Shown here in pieces: positions 27,004 through 37,429 of a DNA stretch of 64,000 nt. The stretch lies in contig NZ_JARLTC010000012.1 of assembly GCF_029382225.1 (NCBI RefSeq), positions 186,001 to 250,000 of the forward strand, read 5' to 3'. Position 1 is the stretch's first letter; every line of letters begins with the position of its first letter. A program made the position numbers and the translations under genes. The stretch is from Spongiactinospora sp. TRM90649 (GTDB lineage Bacteria > Actinomycetota > Actinomycetes > Streptosporangiales > Streptosporangiaceae). The notes under the pieces are model-generated. The model ran no database searches. It saw only the letters and a list, made by a program, of their open reading frames with translations, and had not been told where the DNA came from.

Positions 27004-29772
27004 ATGGTTGTGATCGGACGGGTCAAGGAACGCGAGACGCTCGACCACCTCGTCGCGGCGTTACGCGAGGGCATGAGCCAGGTGCTCGTGCTGCGCGGGG
27101 ACGCGGGCATCGGCAAGACCGCGCTGCTCGGGTACACCTGCGGCGTCGCCACCGGGCTGCGGGTGGTGCGGGTGGCCGGGGTAGAGGCGGAGACCGGGCT
27201 TCCGTTCGCGGGCCTGCACCGGCTGCTGATCCCGTTCCTGCGGGCGCCGCGCGGGCTGCCCGCCGCGCGGCACCAGGCGCTGCTGGTGGCGTTCGGCCTT
27301 GCGGACGGGCCGCCCGCCGACCGGTTCCTCGTCGGGCTGGCGGCGCTGACGCTGCTGGCCGAGGCCGCCGCGGACGGCCCGGTGCTGTGCTGCGTGGACG
27401 ACGCGCAGTGGCTCGACGAGGACTCCCTTGAGGTGCTGGCCTTCATCGGCCGGCGGCTGCACGCCGAGGCGGTCGGCCTGCTGTTCGCCGCCCGCGGCGG
27501 GTTCGACGGCCTGGCCGGGCTGCCGGTCGCCCACATCGGCGGACTGGAGGAGCCGTACGCCCTGGAGCTGCTGCGCTCGGCGGTGGCGTCCGGCGCGCCG
27601 GACCAGGGCGGGCTGGACGCCCGCGTCGCGGCGCGCGTGGTGGCGGCGACGGGCGGCAACCCGCTGGCGCTGACCGACCTGGCCAGGGAGCTGTCGGCCG
27701 ACCAGCTCACCGGCGGCCTGTCGCTGCCCGATCCGCTGCCCGTGGGCGGCCGGCTGGAGGAGCACTACCTGCGGCGGGTGCGCGGCCTGCCCGAACCGAC
27801 CCGGACGTGGCTGCTGCTGGCCTCGGCCGAGCCGGGCGGCGATGTCGGGTACATCACGAAGGCGGCGGCCGTCCTGGGGGTCGGCCCCGACGCCGCCGAC
27901 GAGGCGGAGGCCGCGCGGCTGGTGACGGTGCGCGGCGCGGTGGAGTTCCGCCACCCGCTGGTGCGCTCGGCCGTCTACGGCGGTGCGACGTCGGCGCGGC
28001 GTCGAGCGGCGCACCGCGCGCTCGCCACGGCGACGACCCGCCCGGCGGACGCGGACCTGCGGGCCTGGCACGGGGCGGCGGCGTGCGTCGGCTCCGACGA
28101 GGAGGTGGCCGTCGAGCTGACGCGCGCCGCCGAACGGGCGGGCGGGCGCGGCGGATACGCGGCACGGGTCGCGTTCCTGACGCGGGCCGCCGAGCTGACC
28201 CCCGAGGGCGCCGACCGTACCGACCGGACGCTGGCCGCCGCCGAGGCGGCGCTGACGGCCGGGGCCCCGTTGCAGGCCCAGGCGCTGCTGGACGGCATGG
28301 CCGGTGACCCGGCGGACGACATCGGCCGGGGCCGGGCGCTGATCGTGCGCGCCGGCGCCCTCGTGGTGCTGGGCGGCCCGGGAGCGTTCGGACAGGGGGC
28401 GTCGCTGTGCCTGAGCGCCGCGCTGGCCTTCGGCGCGCACGCGCCGGACCTGGCTCGGGAGGCGCTGCTGGAGGCGATCGAGCACACCATCCGGGCCGAG
28501 CACCTGCTCAGCGGCACCACGCCGCTGGAGATCGCCGGAGCGGCCGAGGACCTGCTGGCCCGCACCGGCACGTCGGACCCGCCCGACCTGCTGCTGCGCG
28601 CGTTCGCGCACGCCGTCCGCGACGGTCACGAGCGGGCCGTCCCGCACATCAGGCGGGCCGTCGAGGCGCTGCTCGACCCCGGCACGCCCGAGGACCTGGT
28701 CCTGCGCAGGTACCTGACCGCGGCGTCGCTGAGCCTGCTGCTCTGGGACGGCGCGGCGCACCGCGCGGTGATCCGGCGGGCGGCCGGCGTCGCCCGCCGG
28801 ACCGGCGCGCTGTGGCAGCTCGACATCGCGCTGTACTGCGCGGCGATGGTCGAGACCTACCTGGGCGAGCTGGCGGCGGCCGACGACCTGCTGGCCCAGT
28901 GCCACGAGGTCCGTTCGGCGATCGGCGGCACCGACGAGCTGTGGGCGATCTACCGGCATCCCGAGCTGCTGGCCTGGCACGCCGGGCGCGACGACCTGGC
29001 GGAGATCCTGCGCGGGTCGATGGAGGCGGGGAGCTGGCTCGGTTCGGGATCGGTCGAGTCCATAGCGCGGATCGGCATGGTGGTCCTGGCGCTCGGGCGG
29101 GGCGACTACGCCCAGGCCCGCGCGGTGGCCCAGCGGGTGATCGGCTCCGACGCGACCGGCGTGCACTCGCGGCTGCTGCCCGACCTGGTCGAGGCCGCCG
29201 TCCGCTGCGGGGACCGGGTGCTCGCCACCGCGACGCTCGCCACCCTCGCGTCGCGGGCGAAGGCCACCGGCACCGGGTGGGCGCTGGGCGTGCTGGCCCG
29301 CTCGCAGGCCCTGCTCGCCCCGGCGGACCACGCCGAGCCGCTCTACCTTCAGGCGATCACCCTGCTGTCCGCCGCCGGGGTCCGCGCCGACCTCGCCCGC
29401 GCGCACCTGCTGTACGGGGAGTGGCTGCGCCGGTGCAAACGCCGCAGGGACGCCCGCGACCAGTTGAACACCGCCGTGGAGATGTTCGAGCGGATGGGGG
29501 CCGCCGGGTTCGCCGCGCGCGCCGCCCACGAGCTGGCGGCCACCGGGGAGACCGCCCGCCGCCGGTCGGCCGGGACCGCTCCCGACCTGACGCCGCAGGA
29601 GCTCGCCGTCGCCAGGCTGGCCGCCGGGGGCGCCACCAACGGGGAGATCGCGGCCCAGTTGTTCATCAGCGCGAGCACCGTCGACTACCACCTGCGGAAG
29701 GTCTTCAGGAAGCTCGGGGTCACCTCCCGCAGGCAACTGACTCCGGTGATCGGCGGCTCGGCGGGTGCGTAG
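27004..29772 (+). CDS. Large AAA-ATPase LuxR-family regulator (LAL type)
   Basis: 922 residues. N-terminal AAA module with Walker [16 protein letters not shown] (about 27-41) and Walker [15 protein letters not shown] (near 127). The central 500 residues are helical and TPR-like. The C-terminal LuxR HTH is [20 protein letters not shown] with [19 protein letters not shown] regulators activate secondary metabolism or catabolic genes in actinomycetes; ligand unknown. ATG 27004 fits the GAGG site better than GTG 26998. A hydrolase gene follows after 90 bases and could be a target. Confidence 0.93.
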   Translation: MVVIGRVKERETLDHLVAALREGMSQVLVLRGDAGIGKTALLGYTCGVATGLRVVRVAGVEAETGLPFAGLHRLLIPFLRAPRGLPAARHQALLVAFGLADGPPADRFLVGLAALTLLAEAAADGPVLCCVDDAQWLDEDSLEVLAFIGRRLHAEAVGLLFAARGGFDGLAGLPVAHIGGLEEPYALELLRSAVASGAPDQGGLDARVAARVVAATGGNPLALTDLARELSADQLTGGLSLPDPLPVGGRLEEHYLRRVRGLPEPTRTWLLLASAEPGGDVGYITKAAAVLGVGPDAADEAEAARLVTVRGAVEFRHPLVRSAVYGGATSARRRAAHRALATATTRPADADLRAWHGAAACVGSDEEVAVELTRAAERAGGRGGYAARVAFLTRAAELTPEGADRTDRTLAAAEAALTAGAPLQAQALLDGMAGDPADDIGRGRALIVRAGALVVLGGPGAFGQGASLCLSAALAFGAHAPDLAREALLEAIEHTIRAEHLLSGTTPLEIAGAAEDLLARTGTSDPPDLLLRAFAHAVRDGHERAVPHIRRAVEALLDPGTPEDLVLRRYLTAASLSLLLWDGAAHRAVIRRAAGVARRTGALWQLDIALYCAAMVETYLGELAAADDLLAQCHEVRSAIGGTDELWAIYRHPELLAWHAGRDDLAEILRGSMEAGSWLGSGSVESIARIGMVVLALGRGDYAQARAVAQRVIGSDATGVHSRLLPDLVEAAVRCGDRVLATATLATLASRAKATGTGWALGVLARSQALLAPADHAEPLYLQAITLLSAAGVRADLARAHLLYGEWLRRCKRRRDARDQLNTAVEMFERMGAAGFAARAAHELAATGETARRRSAGTAPDLTPQELAVARLAAGGATNGEIAAQLFISASTVDYHLRKVFRKLGVTSRRQLTPVIGGSAGA

Positions 29773-29862
29773 GGACTACGCGTTCCACGTGGTTCGAAGG
29801 GAGCCCGTCCCGGCGGACGATCGTACCGTCCGACCGTCAGATCCCGCAGACCGGAGAGCCGC

Positions 29863-30687
29863 ATGCCGTACGTCACCGCCGCCGATGGCGCGCAGATCCA
29901 CTACAAGGACTGGGGGGAGGGCCGGCCCGTCGTGCTCAGCCACGGCTGGCCGCTCAACGCCGACAGCTGGGAGGCGCAGATGCTCTTCCTGGCCGGGCAC
30001 GGCTTCCGGGTCGTGGCGCACGACCGGCGCGGCCACGGCCGCTCCACCCAGACCTGGCACGGCAACGACATGGACACCTACGCCGACGACCTGGCCGTCC
30101 TGATGGACACCCTCGACCTGCGCGAGGCGGCGCTCGTCGGGTTCTCGACCGGCGGCGGCGAGGTCGCCAGATACATCGGACGGCACGGCACCGCCCGCGT
30201 CGCCCGGATCGCGCTCGTCGCCGCCGTCACGCCGTTCATGCTGAAGACGGACGACAACCCCGGCGGGGTGCCGGTCGAGGTGTTCGACGCGCTTCGCGCG
30301 GGGTCGCTCGCCGACCGGTCCCAGCTCTACCGCGACCTCGCCGACGGCCCGTTCTTCGGCGGCAACCGCCCCGGGGCCGAGCCGTCGCAGGGCATCCGGG
30401 ACGCGTTCTGGCTGCAGGGCCTGCAGGCCGGGCACCGCAACGCCTACGAGTGCGTCGCGGCGTTCTCCGCCACCGACTTCCGCGGCGACCTCGACGCCTT
30501 CGACGTGCCCACGCTGGTCGTGCACGGCGACGACGACCAGGTCGTCCCGTTCGAGGTGGGCGGCAAGGCGGCGGCCGCGCGGATCAAGAACGCGACGCTA
30601 ACGGTCTACGCCGGGGCCCCGCACGGCATCACCGACACCCACAGACAGCGCCTGTCCGACGACCTGCTCTCGTTCCTCGAATCCTAG
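29863..30687 (+). CDS. Alpha/beta hydrolase (non-haem chloroperoxidase-like)
   Basis: 274 residues. Oxyanion motif [11 protein letters not shown], nucleophile Ser95 in GFSTGGGE, acid in [10 protein letters not shown], and His in GAPHGIT near the end. This pattern matches the cofactor-free haloperoxidase/arylesterase subfamily. It probably acts as an esterase or perhydrolase. Followed after 10 bases by a second hydrolase gene, likely one operon with the metallo-hydrolase. Confidence 0.93.
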   Translation: MPYVTAADGAQIHYKDWGEGRPVVLSHGWPLNADSWEAQMLFLAGHGFRVVAHDRRGHGRSTQTWHGNDMDTYADDLAVLMDTLDLREAALVGFSTGGGEVARYIGRHGTARVARIALVAAVTPFMLKTDDNPGGVPVEVFDALRAGSLADRSQLYRDLADGPFFGGNRPGAEPSQGIRDAFWLQGLQAGHRNAYECVAAFSATDFRGDLDAFDVPTLVVHGDDDQVVPFEVGGKAAAARIKNATLTVYAGAPHGITDTHRQRLSDDLLSFLES

Positions 30688-30697
30688 GGAGAATGTC

Positions 30698-31507
30698 ATG
30701 ACCGCACCCGACACCATCGTCCTGGTCCACGGCTTCTGGGTCACCCCGCGGAGCTGGGAGCACTGGATCACCCACTACGAGAGCAAGGGCTTCCGGGTGA
30801 TCGCCCCGGCGTACCCGGGGTTCGAGGTGGAGGTGGAGGCGCTCAACGCCGACCCGGCCCCCATCGCCGAGGTGACCGTCCCCAAGATCATCGATCACTT
30901 CAAGGCGGTGATCGGCGAGCTGCCCACCCCGCCGATCATCATCGGCCACTCGGCGGGCGGCGCGTTCACCCAGATCCTGCTCGACCAGGGCTACGGCGCG
31001 GCCGGCGTGGCACTGAACTCCGCGCCGACCGAGGGCGTGCGGGTACTGCCGCTGTCGCAGGTCAAATCGACCTTCGCGGTGTTCAAGAACCCCGCCAACC
31101 GGCACCGGGCGGTCGAGATGAGCTTCGAGGAGTGGAAGTACGCCTTCACCAACACCTTCAGCGACGAGGACGCCCGCGCCCTGTACGAGAGGTACGCGAT
31201 CCCGGTCAGCGGCTCGATCGTGTGGGGCGGCGTGCTGGCCAACTTCCAGCCGGGCCACCAGGACGTCTGGGTGGACTATCACAACGACGCCCGAGCGCCG
31301 CTGTTGTTCGTCGCCGGGTCCGAGGACCACATCATGCCGCCCGCCGTGCAGCGGTCCAACGCCAAGCACTACAAGTCCAACACGATCACCGAGGTCAAGG
31401 AGTACGCCGGGTTCGCGCACCTGCTGCCCGCCCAGGAAGGCTGGCAGGAGATCGCCGACCACGTCCTGGACTGGGCGCTGCGCCACGCGGTGACCGGCAA
31501 GCCGTGA
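30698..31507 (+). CDS. Alpha/beta hydrolase
   Basis: 269 residues. VLVHGFWVTPRSWEHW at the N-terminus, nucleophile Ser85 in GHSAGGA, acid near AGSEDHIMPP, His in FAHLLPAQEGW. The group is close to aryl esterase-like and pyrethroid-like hydrolases of actinobacteria; substrate unknown. ATG after AGGGAGAATGTC. The stop overlaps the next start by GTGA. Confidence 0.93.
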   Translation: MTAPDTIVLVHGFWVTPRSWEHWITHYESKGFRVIAPAYPGFEVEVEALNADPAPIAEVTVPKIIDHFKAVIGELPTPPIIIGHSAGGAFTQILLDQGYGAAGVALNSAPTEGVRVLPLSQVKSTFAVFKNPANRHRAVEMSFEEWKYAFTNTFSDEDARALYERYAIPVSGSIVWGGVLANFQPGHQDVWVDYHNDARAPLLFVAGSEDHIMPPAVQRSNAKHYKSNTITEVKEYAGFAHLLPAQEGWQEIADHVLDWALRHAVTGKP

Positions 31508-32295
31508 GCGGGCTCCGCGTCACCCACATCGGCGGCCCGACGACGCTCATCGAAGCCGGCGGCTGGCGCATCCTGACGGACCCGACCTTCGACCCGCCCG
31601 GACGCCGGTACGCGTTCGGGTGGGGCACGTCCTCGCGCAAGCTGACCGGCCCGGCGATCGACGCCGCCGCGATCGGGCGGATCGACGCGGTGCTGCTCAC
31701 CCACGACCACCACGGCGACAACCTGGACGACGCCGGGCGGGCGCTGCTGCCCTCGGCGGGCGCGGTCCTCACCACGGTCTCCGGCGCGGCCCGCCTCGGC
31801 GGCGCCGCCGAGGGACTCATCCCCTGGGGCCGGACCCGACTCGAACACCCCGGGCGGCCCACGATCGAGATCACGGCCACCCCGTGTCGGCACGGGCCGC
31901 CGCTGAGCGGCCCGATCGTCGGCGACGTTATCGGGTTCGCGCTGCGCTGGACCGGGCAGCGCGACGGGACGGTGTGGGTGTCCGGCGACACCGTCCTGTA
32001 CGACGGGGTGCGCGAGGTCGCCGAACGGCTGCGGGTGAGCGTCGCGCTGCTGCACCTGGGCGGCGTGCGCTTCCCGGTCACCGGGCCGGTCCGGTACACC
32101 ATGACGGCCCGGCAGGCCGTCGAGCTGTGCGGCCTGCTCAGACCGCGCACGGTCGTCCCCGTCCACTACGAGGGCTGGCGGCACTTCCGGCAGCCGCGGG
32201 CGGAGATCGAGCGGGAGTTCGCGGCGGCGCCCGACGACGTGCGCCGCAGCCTGCGCTGGCTACCGATCGGCGGCCGGACGGACCTCGCGGCCTGA
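31504..32295 (+). CDS. MBL-fold (UlaG-like) metallo-hydrolase
   Basis: 263 residues. The metal site LTHDHHGDN is near residue 61 and a His ligand is in TPCRHGPP; later ligands are an Asp in WVSGDTVLYDG and a His in VVPVHYEGW. These fit the beta-lactamase superfamily, UlaG/RomA-like branch, which includes lactonases and N-acyl phosphatidylethanolamine hydrolases. GTG start coupled to the upstream hydrolase. The 3' end overlaps the convergent WYL gene by 36 bases. Confidence 0.92.
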   Translation: MSGLRVTHIGGPTTLIEAGGWRILTDPTFDPPGRRYAFGWGTSSRKLTGPAIDAAAIGRIDAVLLTHDHHGDNLDDAGRALLPSAGAVLTTVSGAARLGGAAEGLIPWGRTRLEHPGRPTIEITATPCRHGPPLSGPIVGDVIGFALRWTGQRDGTVWVSGDTVLYDGVREVAERLRVSVALLHLGGVRFPVTGPVRYTMTARQAVELCGLLRPRTVVPVHYEGWRHFRQPRAEIEREFAAAPDDVRRSLRWLPIGGRTDLAA

Positions 32296-33300
32296 CGGGG
32301 CCCGCGCCCGTTCGCCCGGTCCTTCGGCCGCCTTGGCGTAGCGGCGGGCCAGGTGGGCGAACGCGGCCCTGAGTTCGTCCGGGGCGACGACCTCGATGGG
32401 CGCGTCGAACCTGCCGATGGCGGCGGCCAGGGCGGTCCACGACCATGAGCCGAGGACGAGCCTGGTGCGATCCGGGGCGATCTCCTCGACGATCCCGTCA
32501 GAGGTGAAGCGGGACACGGCGTCGGCGGGGAGGTCGAGGAGGACCTCCCCGCGGCAGGGCCAGCCGCCGCCTGTGCCGTCTGTGCCGCGGAAGCGGCCGG
32601 TCACGAAGGCCGCCACGTCGCCGCCGGGCAGTTCGCGCGGGGTGAAGCGCGGCCCGTTGGGGGTGCGCGGGGTGATCCGGTCGGCGCGGAAGGTGCGCCA
32701 GTCGCGGCGGTCGAGGTCCCAGGCGATGAGGTACCAGCGCCCGGCCCGCGCGACGAGGTGGTGCGGCTGCGCCTGACGTGGCGGGCCGCCGCCGTCCGCC
32801 CCGGCGCCGCCGTAGTCGAAGCGCAGCACCTCGCGGGCGTGGACGGCGGCGGCGATCGTCATGAGCACGTCGCCGCCGGCCTTCGGCTCCGGCCGTCCGG
32901 CGGGCCGTCCGATCGCGGTGACCTCGAAGGTGTCGATCCGGCGGCGCAGCCGGGCGGGCATGACCTGCCGGACGGTGTGCAGCGCCCGCGCCGCGGCCTC
33001 CTCGACCCCCGCGCCGCTGACGGCGGCGGCCTGGAGCGCGACGGCCAGCGCGACCGCCTGCTCGTCGTCGAACAGCAGCGGCGGCAGCCGCGTGCCCGCG
33101 TCGAGGCGGTATCCCCCGTCCGGGCCCTTGGTCGTGGCGATGGGATAACCCAGCTCACGCAGGCGGTCGACGTCGCGGCGCACCGTGCGGGGGCTGACGT
33201 CGAGCCGCTCGGCCAGCAGCGGCCCCGGCCAGTCCCGGCGCGCCTGCAACAGCGACAGCAGCGCCAGCAGTCGCGCTGAGGTCTTCGGCATGTCTCTCAT
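32260..33300 (-). CDS. WYL-domain transcriptional regulator
   Basis: 346 residues. N-terminal DeoR/HTH_11 winged helix (ARLLALLSLLQARRDWPGPL then VSPRTVRRDVDRLRELGYPI), a central WYL domain with GRWYLIAWDLDRRDWRTFRADRI, and a C-terminal WCX extension. WYL proteins often sense nucleic acids or metabolites. The start could be 33300 or the Met codon at 33291. It is divergent from a VOC gene at 33388, which is the natural target. Confidence 0.93.
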   Translation of the reverse strand: MRDMPKTSARLLALLSLLQARRDWPGPLLAERLDVSPRTVRRDVDRLRELGYPIATTKGPDGGYRLDAGTRLPPLLFDDEQAVALAVALQAAAVSGAGVEEAAARALHTVRQVMPARLRRRIDTFEVTAIGRPAGRPEPKAGGDVLMTIAAAVHAREVLRFDYGGAGADGGGPPRQAQPHHLVARAGRWYLIAWDLDRRDWRTFRADRITPRTPNGPRFTPRELPGGDVAAFVTGRFRGTDGTGGGWPCRGEVLLDLPADAVSRFTSDGIVEEIAPDRTRLVLGSWSWTALAAAIGRFDAPIEVVAPDELRAAFAHLARRYAKAAEGPGERARAPSGREVRPAADR

Positions 33301-33387
33301 TCTGCCCGCGGAACAGGACAGAACCTGGCCTCTACCCCTGCGACCGTTGTCCCTCGTCAGGCAGTGCACCGACATCGGGAGCAGATC

Positions 33388-33807
33388 TTGTCCATCACCA
33401 CCACGACCCACCTGAACTTCCGCGGCGACGCGCGCGCGGCGCTGGAGTTCTACCAGTCCGTGTTCGGCGGCGACCTCGCCGTCGTCACCTACCAGGACGC
33501 CGGGAGCGTCCAGGAGGAGTCCGAGGCCGACCAGGTCATGTGGGGCCAGGTGCTGGCCGGGGACGGCTTCCACGTGATGGCCTACGACGTGCCCGCGCGG
33601 CTTGACTACGACCGGGGCGAGAACTCGTTCTTCGTCTCGGTGCGGGGCCAGAGCGTGGAAGAGGTGACCCGTCACTGGGAGAAGCTCTCCAAAGGGGCGA
33701 CCGTCGTGGTGCCGATGGGCCCGGCGGGCTGGGCCCCCGCGTACGGCATGCTGCGCGACCGCTTCGGCGTCGTCTGGGTCGTGGACGTCAGCGCGGCTCC
33801 CCAGTAG
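33388..33807 (+). CDS. VOC family protein (PhnB-like)
   Basis: 139 residues. HLNFRGDARAALEFYQSVFGG opens the fold and ends DRFGVVWVVDVS, as in PhnB/YjdN-like VOC proteins. The TTG at 33388 has GGAG 6 bases upstream; an upstream GTG at 33364 is possible. Probably regulated by the divergent WYL gene. Its end overlaps the stop of a decayed VOC gene on the other strand by 20 bases. Confidence 0.88.
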   Translation: MSITTTTHLNFRGDARAALEFYQSVFGGDLAVVTYQDAGSVQEESEADQVMWGQVLAGDGFHVMAYDVPARLDYDRGENSFFVSVRGQSVEEVTRHWEKLSKGATVVVPMGPAGWAPAYGMLRDRFGVVWVVDVSAAPQ

Positions 33808-34202
33808 TGATCCACAGGTGGCCGAACGGGTCGCGGACACGGCCGGAGCGCTTGCCGTAGGGCCGGTTCTCGATGGCACGGCCACCTCGGCGCCGTGCGC
33901 GACCATGCGCTTGGCGACCGCGTCCGGATCGTCGGTCTCGACCTCCACGAGGACGGCCGAGCCGCCGAGGTCGCCCGGCGAGTGCCACCCAGTCCGGCGA
34001 CGACCGATCGGAGCCGCCGGCGTGTGCCGGGCCGTCCGACCCATCCGATCTCCAGGCCGTCGCCGTCGGGAATGGTGATCGATACCGTGGAGGAGGGCAG
34101 CCCGCGATGCTCCCCGCCCGAGCCGGGTCCGAGATCGTACGCGGCCAGCGTCGTCACGAAGGGGGCCAGGGCGGTGGCCGTCGGATGGGCGTGCGCGGTC
34201 AC
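33788..34202 (-). pseudogene. Decayed VOC/glyoxalase gene
   Basis: Minus-strand pieces in different frames together resemble one VOC protein. The pieces are VTAHAHPTATALAPFV from a GTG at 34202, VLVEVETDDPDAVAKRMVAH around 33920, and ENRPYGKRSGRVRDPFGHLW with a stop at 33788. At least one frameshift and an internal deletion separate them. It lies between the intact VOC and YCII genes. Confidence 0.65.
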
Positions 34203-34350
34203 TCTCTCACCGTACGGTGTGCGATATATGCCCTGGTCGGCGCGGTCGGAAGATTCTTTCGGCGGGAGGCGCAATAATCCGGCACCGGCTCCGACTCCAT
34301 GGCGAACGGCGCCGATGGGGGCGCCGCCCACCTCGAAGGAGACCACGAGC

Positions 34351-34719
34351 ATGAAGTTCATGCTGATCATGCATAACAACCCGCAGGTCTGGGACTCGCT
34401 CAGCGAGGACGAGCGCAACGCGGTGATGAGCGGGCACGGCCCGTTCATGGAGGGCATCAAGAAGTCCGGCGAGATGATCGGCACCGTCGCGCTGGGCGAC
34501 CCGTCGCAGAGTGCGGTGGTCAGGGTCCGTGGCGGCGTCCCGGCGGTGACCGACGGGCCGTACCTGGAGGCCAAGGAGCACTTCGGCGGCTACTACCTGG
34601 TGGAGTGCGACAGCCGGGAGCGGGCCCTGGAGCTGGCCGCGCTCATCCCGGACGCGTCCGTCGAGGGCCTCGGCATCGAGGTCCGGCCGGTGCTCTTCGC
34701 GGGCACGGCCGACGACTGA
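34351..34719 (+). CDS. YCII-related (DGPF-type) protein
   Basis: 122 residues. MKFMLIMHNNPQVWDSLSED at the N-terminus and VTDGPYLEAKEHFGGYYLVE in the middle are hallmarks of the YCII/DGPF family (single ferredoxin-like domain; often encoded beside ECF sigma factors). Function unresolved. AGGAG lies 10 bases before the ATG. No sigma factor gene is adjacent. Confidence 0.9.
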   Translation: MKFMLIMHNNPQVWDSLSEDERNAVMSGHGPFMEGIKKSGEMIGTVALGDPSQSAVVRVRGGVPAVTDGPYLEAKEHFGGYYLVECDSRERALELAALIPDASVEGLGIEVRPVLFAGTADD

Positions 34720-34794
34720 GCGCCGGACGGCGGGCGGCGGCCGGCAGGCGCTACTGGGAGACCCACCAGGAGGCGCTGAGAGACACTGCCGGCT

Positions 34795-35535
34795 GTGCGT
34801 TCCTCCTCATTCATCTCGCTGACGCCCGCCCTGCCCGTCGTGCTGGTGCTCCTGGTGGCCCTGGGCGCGCTGGTGGCGTGGCTGGGGCGGCTCGGGCACG
34901 AGCGGGCGGTGCTGACCGCGTCCCTGCGGGCGGTGGTGCAGCTCGGCGCGGTCGCGGCCCTGATCACCGTGGTGGTCGCGTACTTCGCCGCCGCGACGGC
35001 GTTCATCCTGCTCATGTTCGGCGTCGCGGCCTTCACCGCCGGGCGGCGCATCACGCCGGGGCGGACGGCCTGGCGGGCGGCGGCGCCGGTCGCGGCGGGC
35101 ACCGTGCCGGTGCTCGCCCTGCTGGCCGTCACGCGGACGATCTCCATGGACGCGATCGTGGTGATCCCCGTCGCGGGCATCCTGCTGGGCGGCTGCATGA
35201 CCGCCACCTCCCTGGCCGGACGGCGGGCCATGGACGAGCTCGTCCAGCGCAGGGGCGAGGTCGAGGCGGCGCTGTCCCTGGGCTTCTCGCCGTCTGACGC
35301 GGCGCTGGAGATCTGCCGCCCGGCGGCGAACCAGGCGCTGGTGCCCGCGCTGGACCAGACCAGGACGGTGGGGCTGGTCACCCTGCCCGGCGCGTTCGTC
35401 GGGATGCTGCTCGGCGGGGCGAGTCCGATCGAGGCCGGGGCGGTGCAGCTCGTGGTGCTGGTGGCGCTGCTGGCGGCCGAGGCCGTGGCCGTCCTGGTCA
35501 CGACCCACATGGTGGCGCGCGGCCACTTCACGTGA
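34795..35535 (+). CDS. FetB/YbbM-family ABC permease
   Basis: 246 residues with about seven membrane helices. The conserved segment AALSLGFSPSDAALEICRPAANQAL precedes TVGLVTLPGAFVGMLLGG, typical of UPF0014/FetB. FetB with the ATPase FetA exports iron in E. coli. No ATPase gene lies beside it here, so it would need a partner elsewhere or has lost one. The start is GTG 34795. Region 34720-34794 is non-coding. Confidence 0.88.
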   Translation: MRSSSFISLTPALPVVLVLLVALGALVAWLGRLGHERAVLTASLRAVVQLGAVAALITVVVAYFAAATAFILLMFGVAAFTAGRRITPGRTAWRAAAPVAAGTVPVLALLAVTRTISMDAIVVIPVAGILLGGCMTATSLAGRRAMDELVQRRGEVEAALSLGFSPSDAALEICRPAANQALVPALDQTRTVGLVTLPGAFVGMLLGGASPIEAGAVQLVVLVALLAAEAVAVLVTTHMVARGHFT

Positions 35536-35550
35536 GGGCCGGGCGCGGCC

Positions 35551-36003
35551 TCACCTACTGGGGTGTTCGGGGACCAGCAGGACGGGCCGCTCGGTGTGGC
35601 GGAGGACGCGTTTGGCCACCGAGCCGGTCAGCAGGTGGGCGCCCACGCCGGTGCGGGCCGTCCCGATGACGATCATCGTGGCGTGGTGCCGGGCCGCGGT
35701 GTCGATCAGGTGCCGGGCCGGATCGCCGCGTTCGACGTGAAAGGCCCACGGCAGCGGGTGCCCGGCCAGGATCGCGCCGGCCTGCTCACGTTCCGCCGCC
35801 ACGGCGGTATCGGCCTCGGTCTCCCAGTCGGCGGCGTCGGGGTCGATCGGATGGTCCTCCAGATCGATCACGTGCAGCACCAGCAGCCCGGCGCGCAGCC
35901 GGACGGCCAGCCCGGCGGCCGTGGTCAGCGCCGCCGACGCGGCCGGGTGCCGGTCGAAGCCGACCACCAGCACCCCTGAAGCCCGCTCATCGAGATCGCT
36001 CAT
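35551..36003 (-). CDS. Universal stress protein (UspA family)
   Basis: 150 residues, one Usp domain. N-terminal VLVVGFDRHPAASAAL, and near the C-terminus VIGTARTGVGAHLLTGSVA, the ATP-binding G-x2-G-x9-G(S/T) pattern. Usp proteins are often DosR-regulated in actinobacteria, but I find no DosR-like box in the 240 bases upstream. Confidence 0.92.
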   Translation of the reverse strand: MSDLDERASGVLVVGFDRHPAASAALTTAAGLAVRLRAGLLVLHVIDLEDHPIDPDAADWETEADTAVAAEREQAGAILAGHPLPWAFHVERGDPARHLIDTAARHHATMIVIGTARTGVGAHLLTGSVAKRVLRHTERPVLLVPEHPSR

Positions 36004-36242
36004 CGGAATCCCCGACTCCTCCGCCCGTCCGGTAAGTGGTCAATGCCCCGCACAGGGCGGCCCTCACGCACCCCTCTTGACACACCGGGTGAGCATCTCA
36101 GTAACTTGCTAATATGAACAGCTATTCAAATGACGATATGTGGATGCCAGGGAGAGTCTGATGGGCAGGCCGCCGACGTGGTCACCCTCGGTGCGGCGCT
36201 GATCGCCACCAAGGTGGACGCGCGCTTCGCCGAGCGCGCCGT
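36004..36242. other. Intergenic region with a possible gene relic
   Basis: A TTGACA element at 36077-36082 precedes AT-richer sequence without a convincing -10 at proper spacing. From 36165 one plus-strand frame reads AADVVTLGAALIATKVDARF and then runs into the end of the convergent SGNH gene. I cannot assign that piece; it may be the relic of a lost gene. Confidence 0.4.
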
Positions 36243-37346
36243 CTACAGGGCCAGGGTCTTCAGGTCCACCGCGTCGGCCATGGCCTGCGCGCCCCGGTCG
36301 TTGAGGTGCATGCCGTCGCCGGCGTCGAGGCCGGGGTGGACGCGGTCGGGCGCTTCAGGGTCCTCGACGGCCCCGGCCACGTCGAAGACGGCGTCGAAGT
36401 CATCGGCGGCCCGGATCCAGTCGTTGACCTCGCGCCGGACGGCGAGGCCCTCGGGAGTGCCGACCCCCGGATAGATGGCCCCCGCGAAGGGACCGATGGT
36501 GGCGACGAGGATCTTCAGCCCGGCCCCGTGGGCGCGACCGGCCAGGGTCCTGAAGCCTTCGACGAGGTCGCCGGCCGTCGCGGGAGGCTCGCCCGACATG
36601 CCGGGAAGCCCCAGGTCGTTGATGCCGAAGTGCACCAGGACGTGGGTCACGCCGGGGACCGACAGCACATCGCGATCGAAGCGGCCCAGCGCGTGCTCGC
36701 CGATCTCGTCGCGCAGCAGGCGGTTTCCGGCGATGCCCTGGTTGACGACCCATCCCCGGCCGAGTCGCCGGTTGAGGAAGTCCACGGAGCGGTTGTTCGC
36801 GCCGACCGTGGAGCCGACCCCCTCGAACCAGGAGTCGCCGAACGCCACCGCGATCCCGGTGCCGCCGGGGGCGGGCACGTCCACGCCCGAGACGTAGAAC
36901 CTGGCGTCCACCGGCTCGGCGCCGGGCAGCTCGGGCGACGCGACGTGGTCACCGGCGGCCACGTGCGCGGTCTCCATGGGCATGTGGGAGTAGGTGGCCA
37001 GGCCGGTCTCCTCGGGGAGGTAGAGGCTGAGGGTCAGGTCGGCGCCGGGCGCGACGGACAGCTCGACCGGGTCGCTGACGGCCTCCTCCCCCGGCGGGAT
37101 GACCGTCTTGTCGGCGCCGCCGAAGGTGAGACCGGCCTGCCCGTGCTCGGTGGCGGCCCGCGCGGCGGCGATGGTCAAGGGGGCGCGGCCGTAACGGTTG
37201 GTCAGACGTACGCGCAGGCGTTCTCCGCCCCCCGCCATGTGGAGCACCTGACGCACGGTCTGTCCGGCGAAGCCGCGCGGCTCGGCGAGCTTGAGCTGCT
37301 CGTATGGGCTGATCACCGCGCTGCGGAAACCGGCTGTCCAGTTCAT
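36243..37346 (-). CDS. SGNH/GDSL-type hydrolase
   Basis: 367 residues. Block I is VAFGDSWFEGVGS (Ser nucleophile), block III HFGINDLG, and block V DGMHLND (Asp-x-x-His). An N-terminal beta-sandwich-like domain of about 150 residues precedes the hydrolase fold, the arrangement of two-domain GDSL esterases acting on carbohydrate or lipid esters. No signal peptide is seen. ATG 37346 follows GGAG. It is divergent from an HxlR gene. Confidence 0.93.
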   Translation of the reverse strand: MNWTAGFRSAVISPYEQLKLAEPRGFAGQTVRQVLHMAGGGERLRVRLTNRYGRAPLTIAAARAATEHGQAGLTFGGADKTVIPPGEEAVSDPVELSVAPGADLTLSLYLPEETGLATYSHMPMETAHVAAGDHVASPELPGAEPVDARFYVSGVDVPAPGGTGIAVAFGDSWFEGVGSTVGANNRSVDFLNRRLGRGWVVNQGIAGNRLLRDEIGEHALGRFDRDVLSVPGVTHVLVHFGINDLGLPGMSGEPPATAGDLVEGFRTLAGRAHGAGLKILVATIGPFAGAIYPGVGTPEGLAVRREVNDWIRAADDFDAVFDVAGAVEDPEAPDRVHPGLDAGDGMHLNDRGAQAMADAVDLKTLAL

Positions 37347-37429
37347 CGTCACTCCGTTCAATGGGCTGACGGCTTGTGTGCGGCCATCGACCTGCTCCAC
37401 TATGGACGGGCAACTCTCCATTAGGAAGT

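Noticed and set aside
36130-36474. A 114-codon plus-strand gene
   Set aside because: Most of it is antisense to the SGNH hydrolase; only the first part may be a relic and is noted as such.
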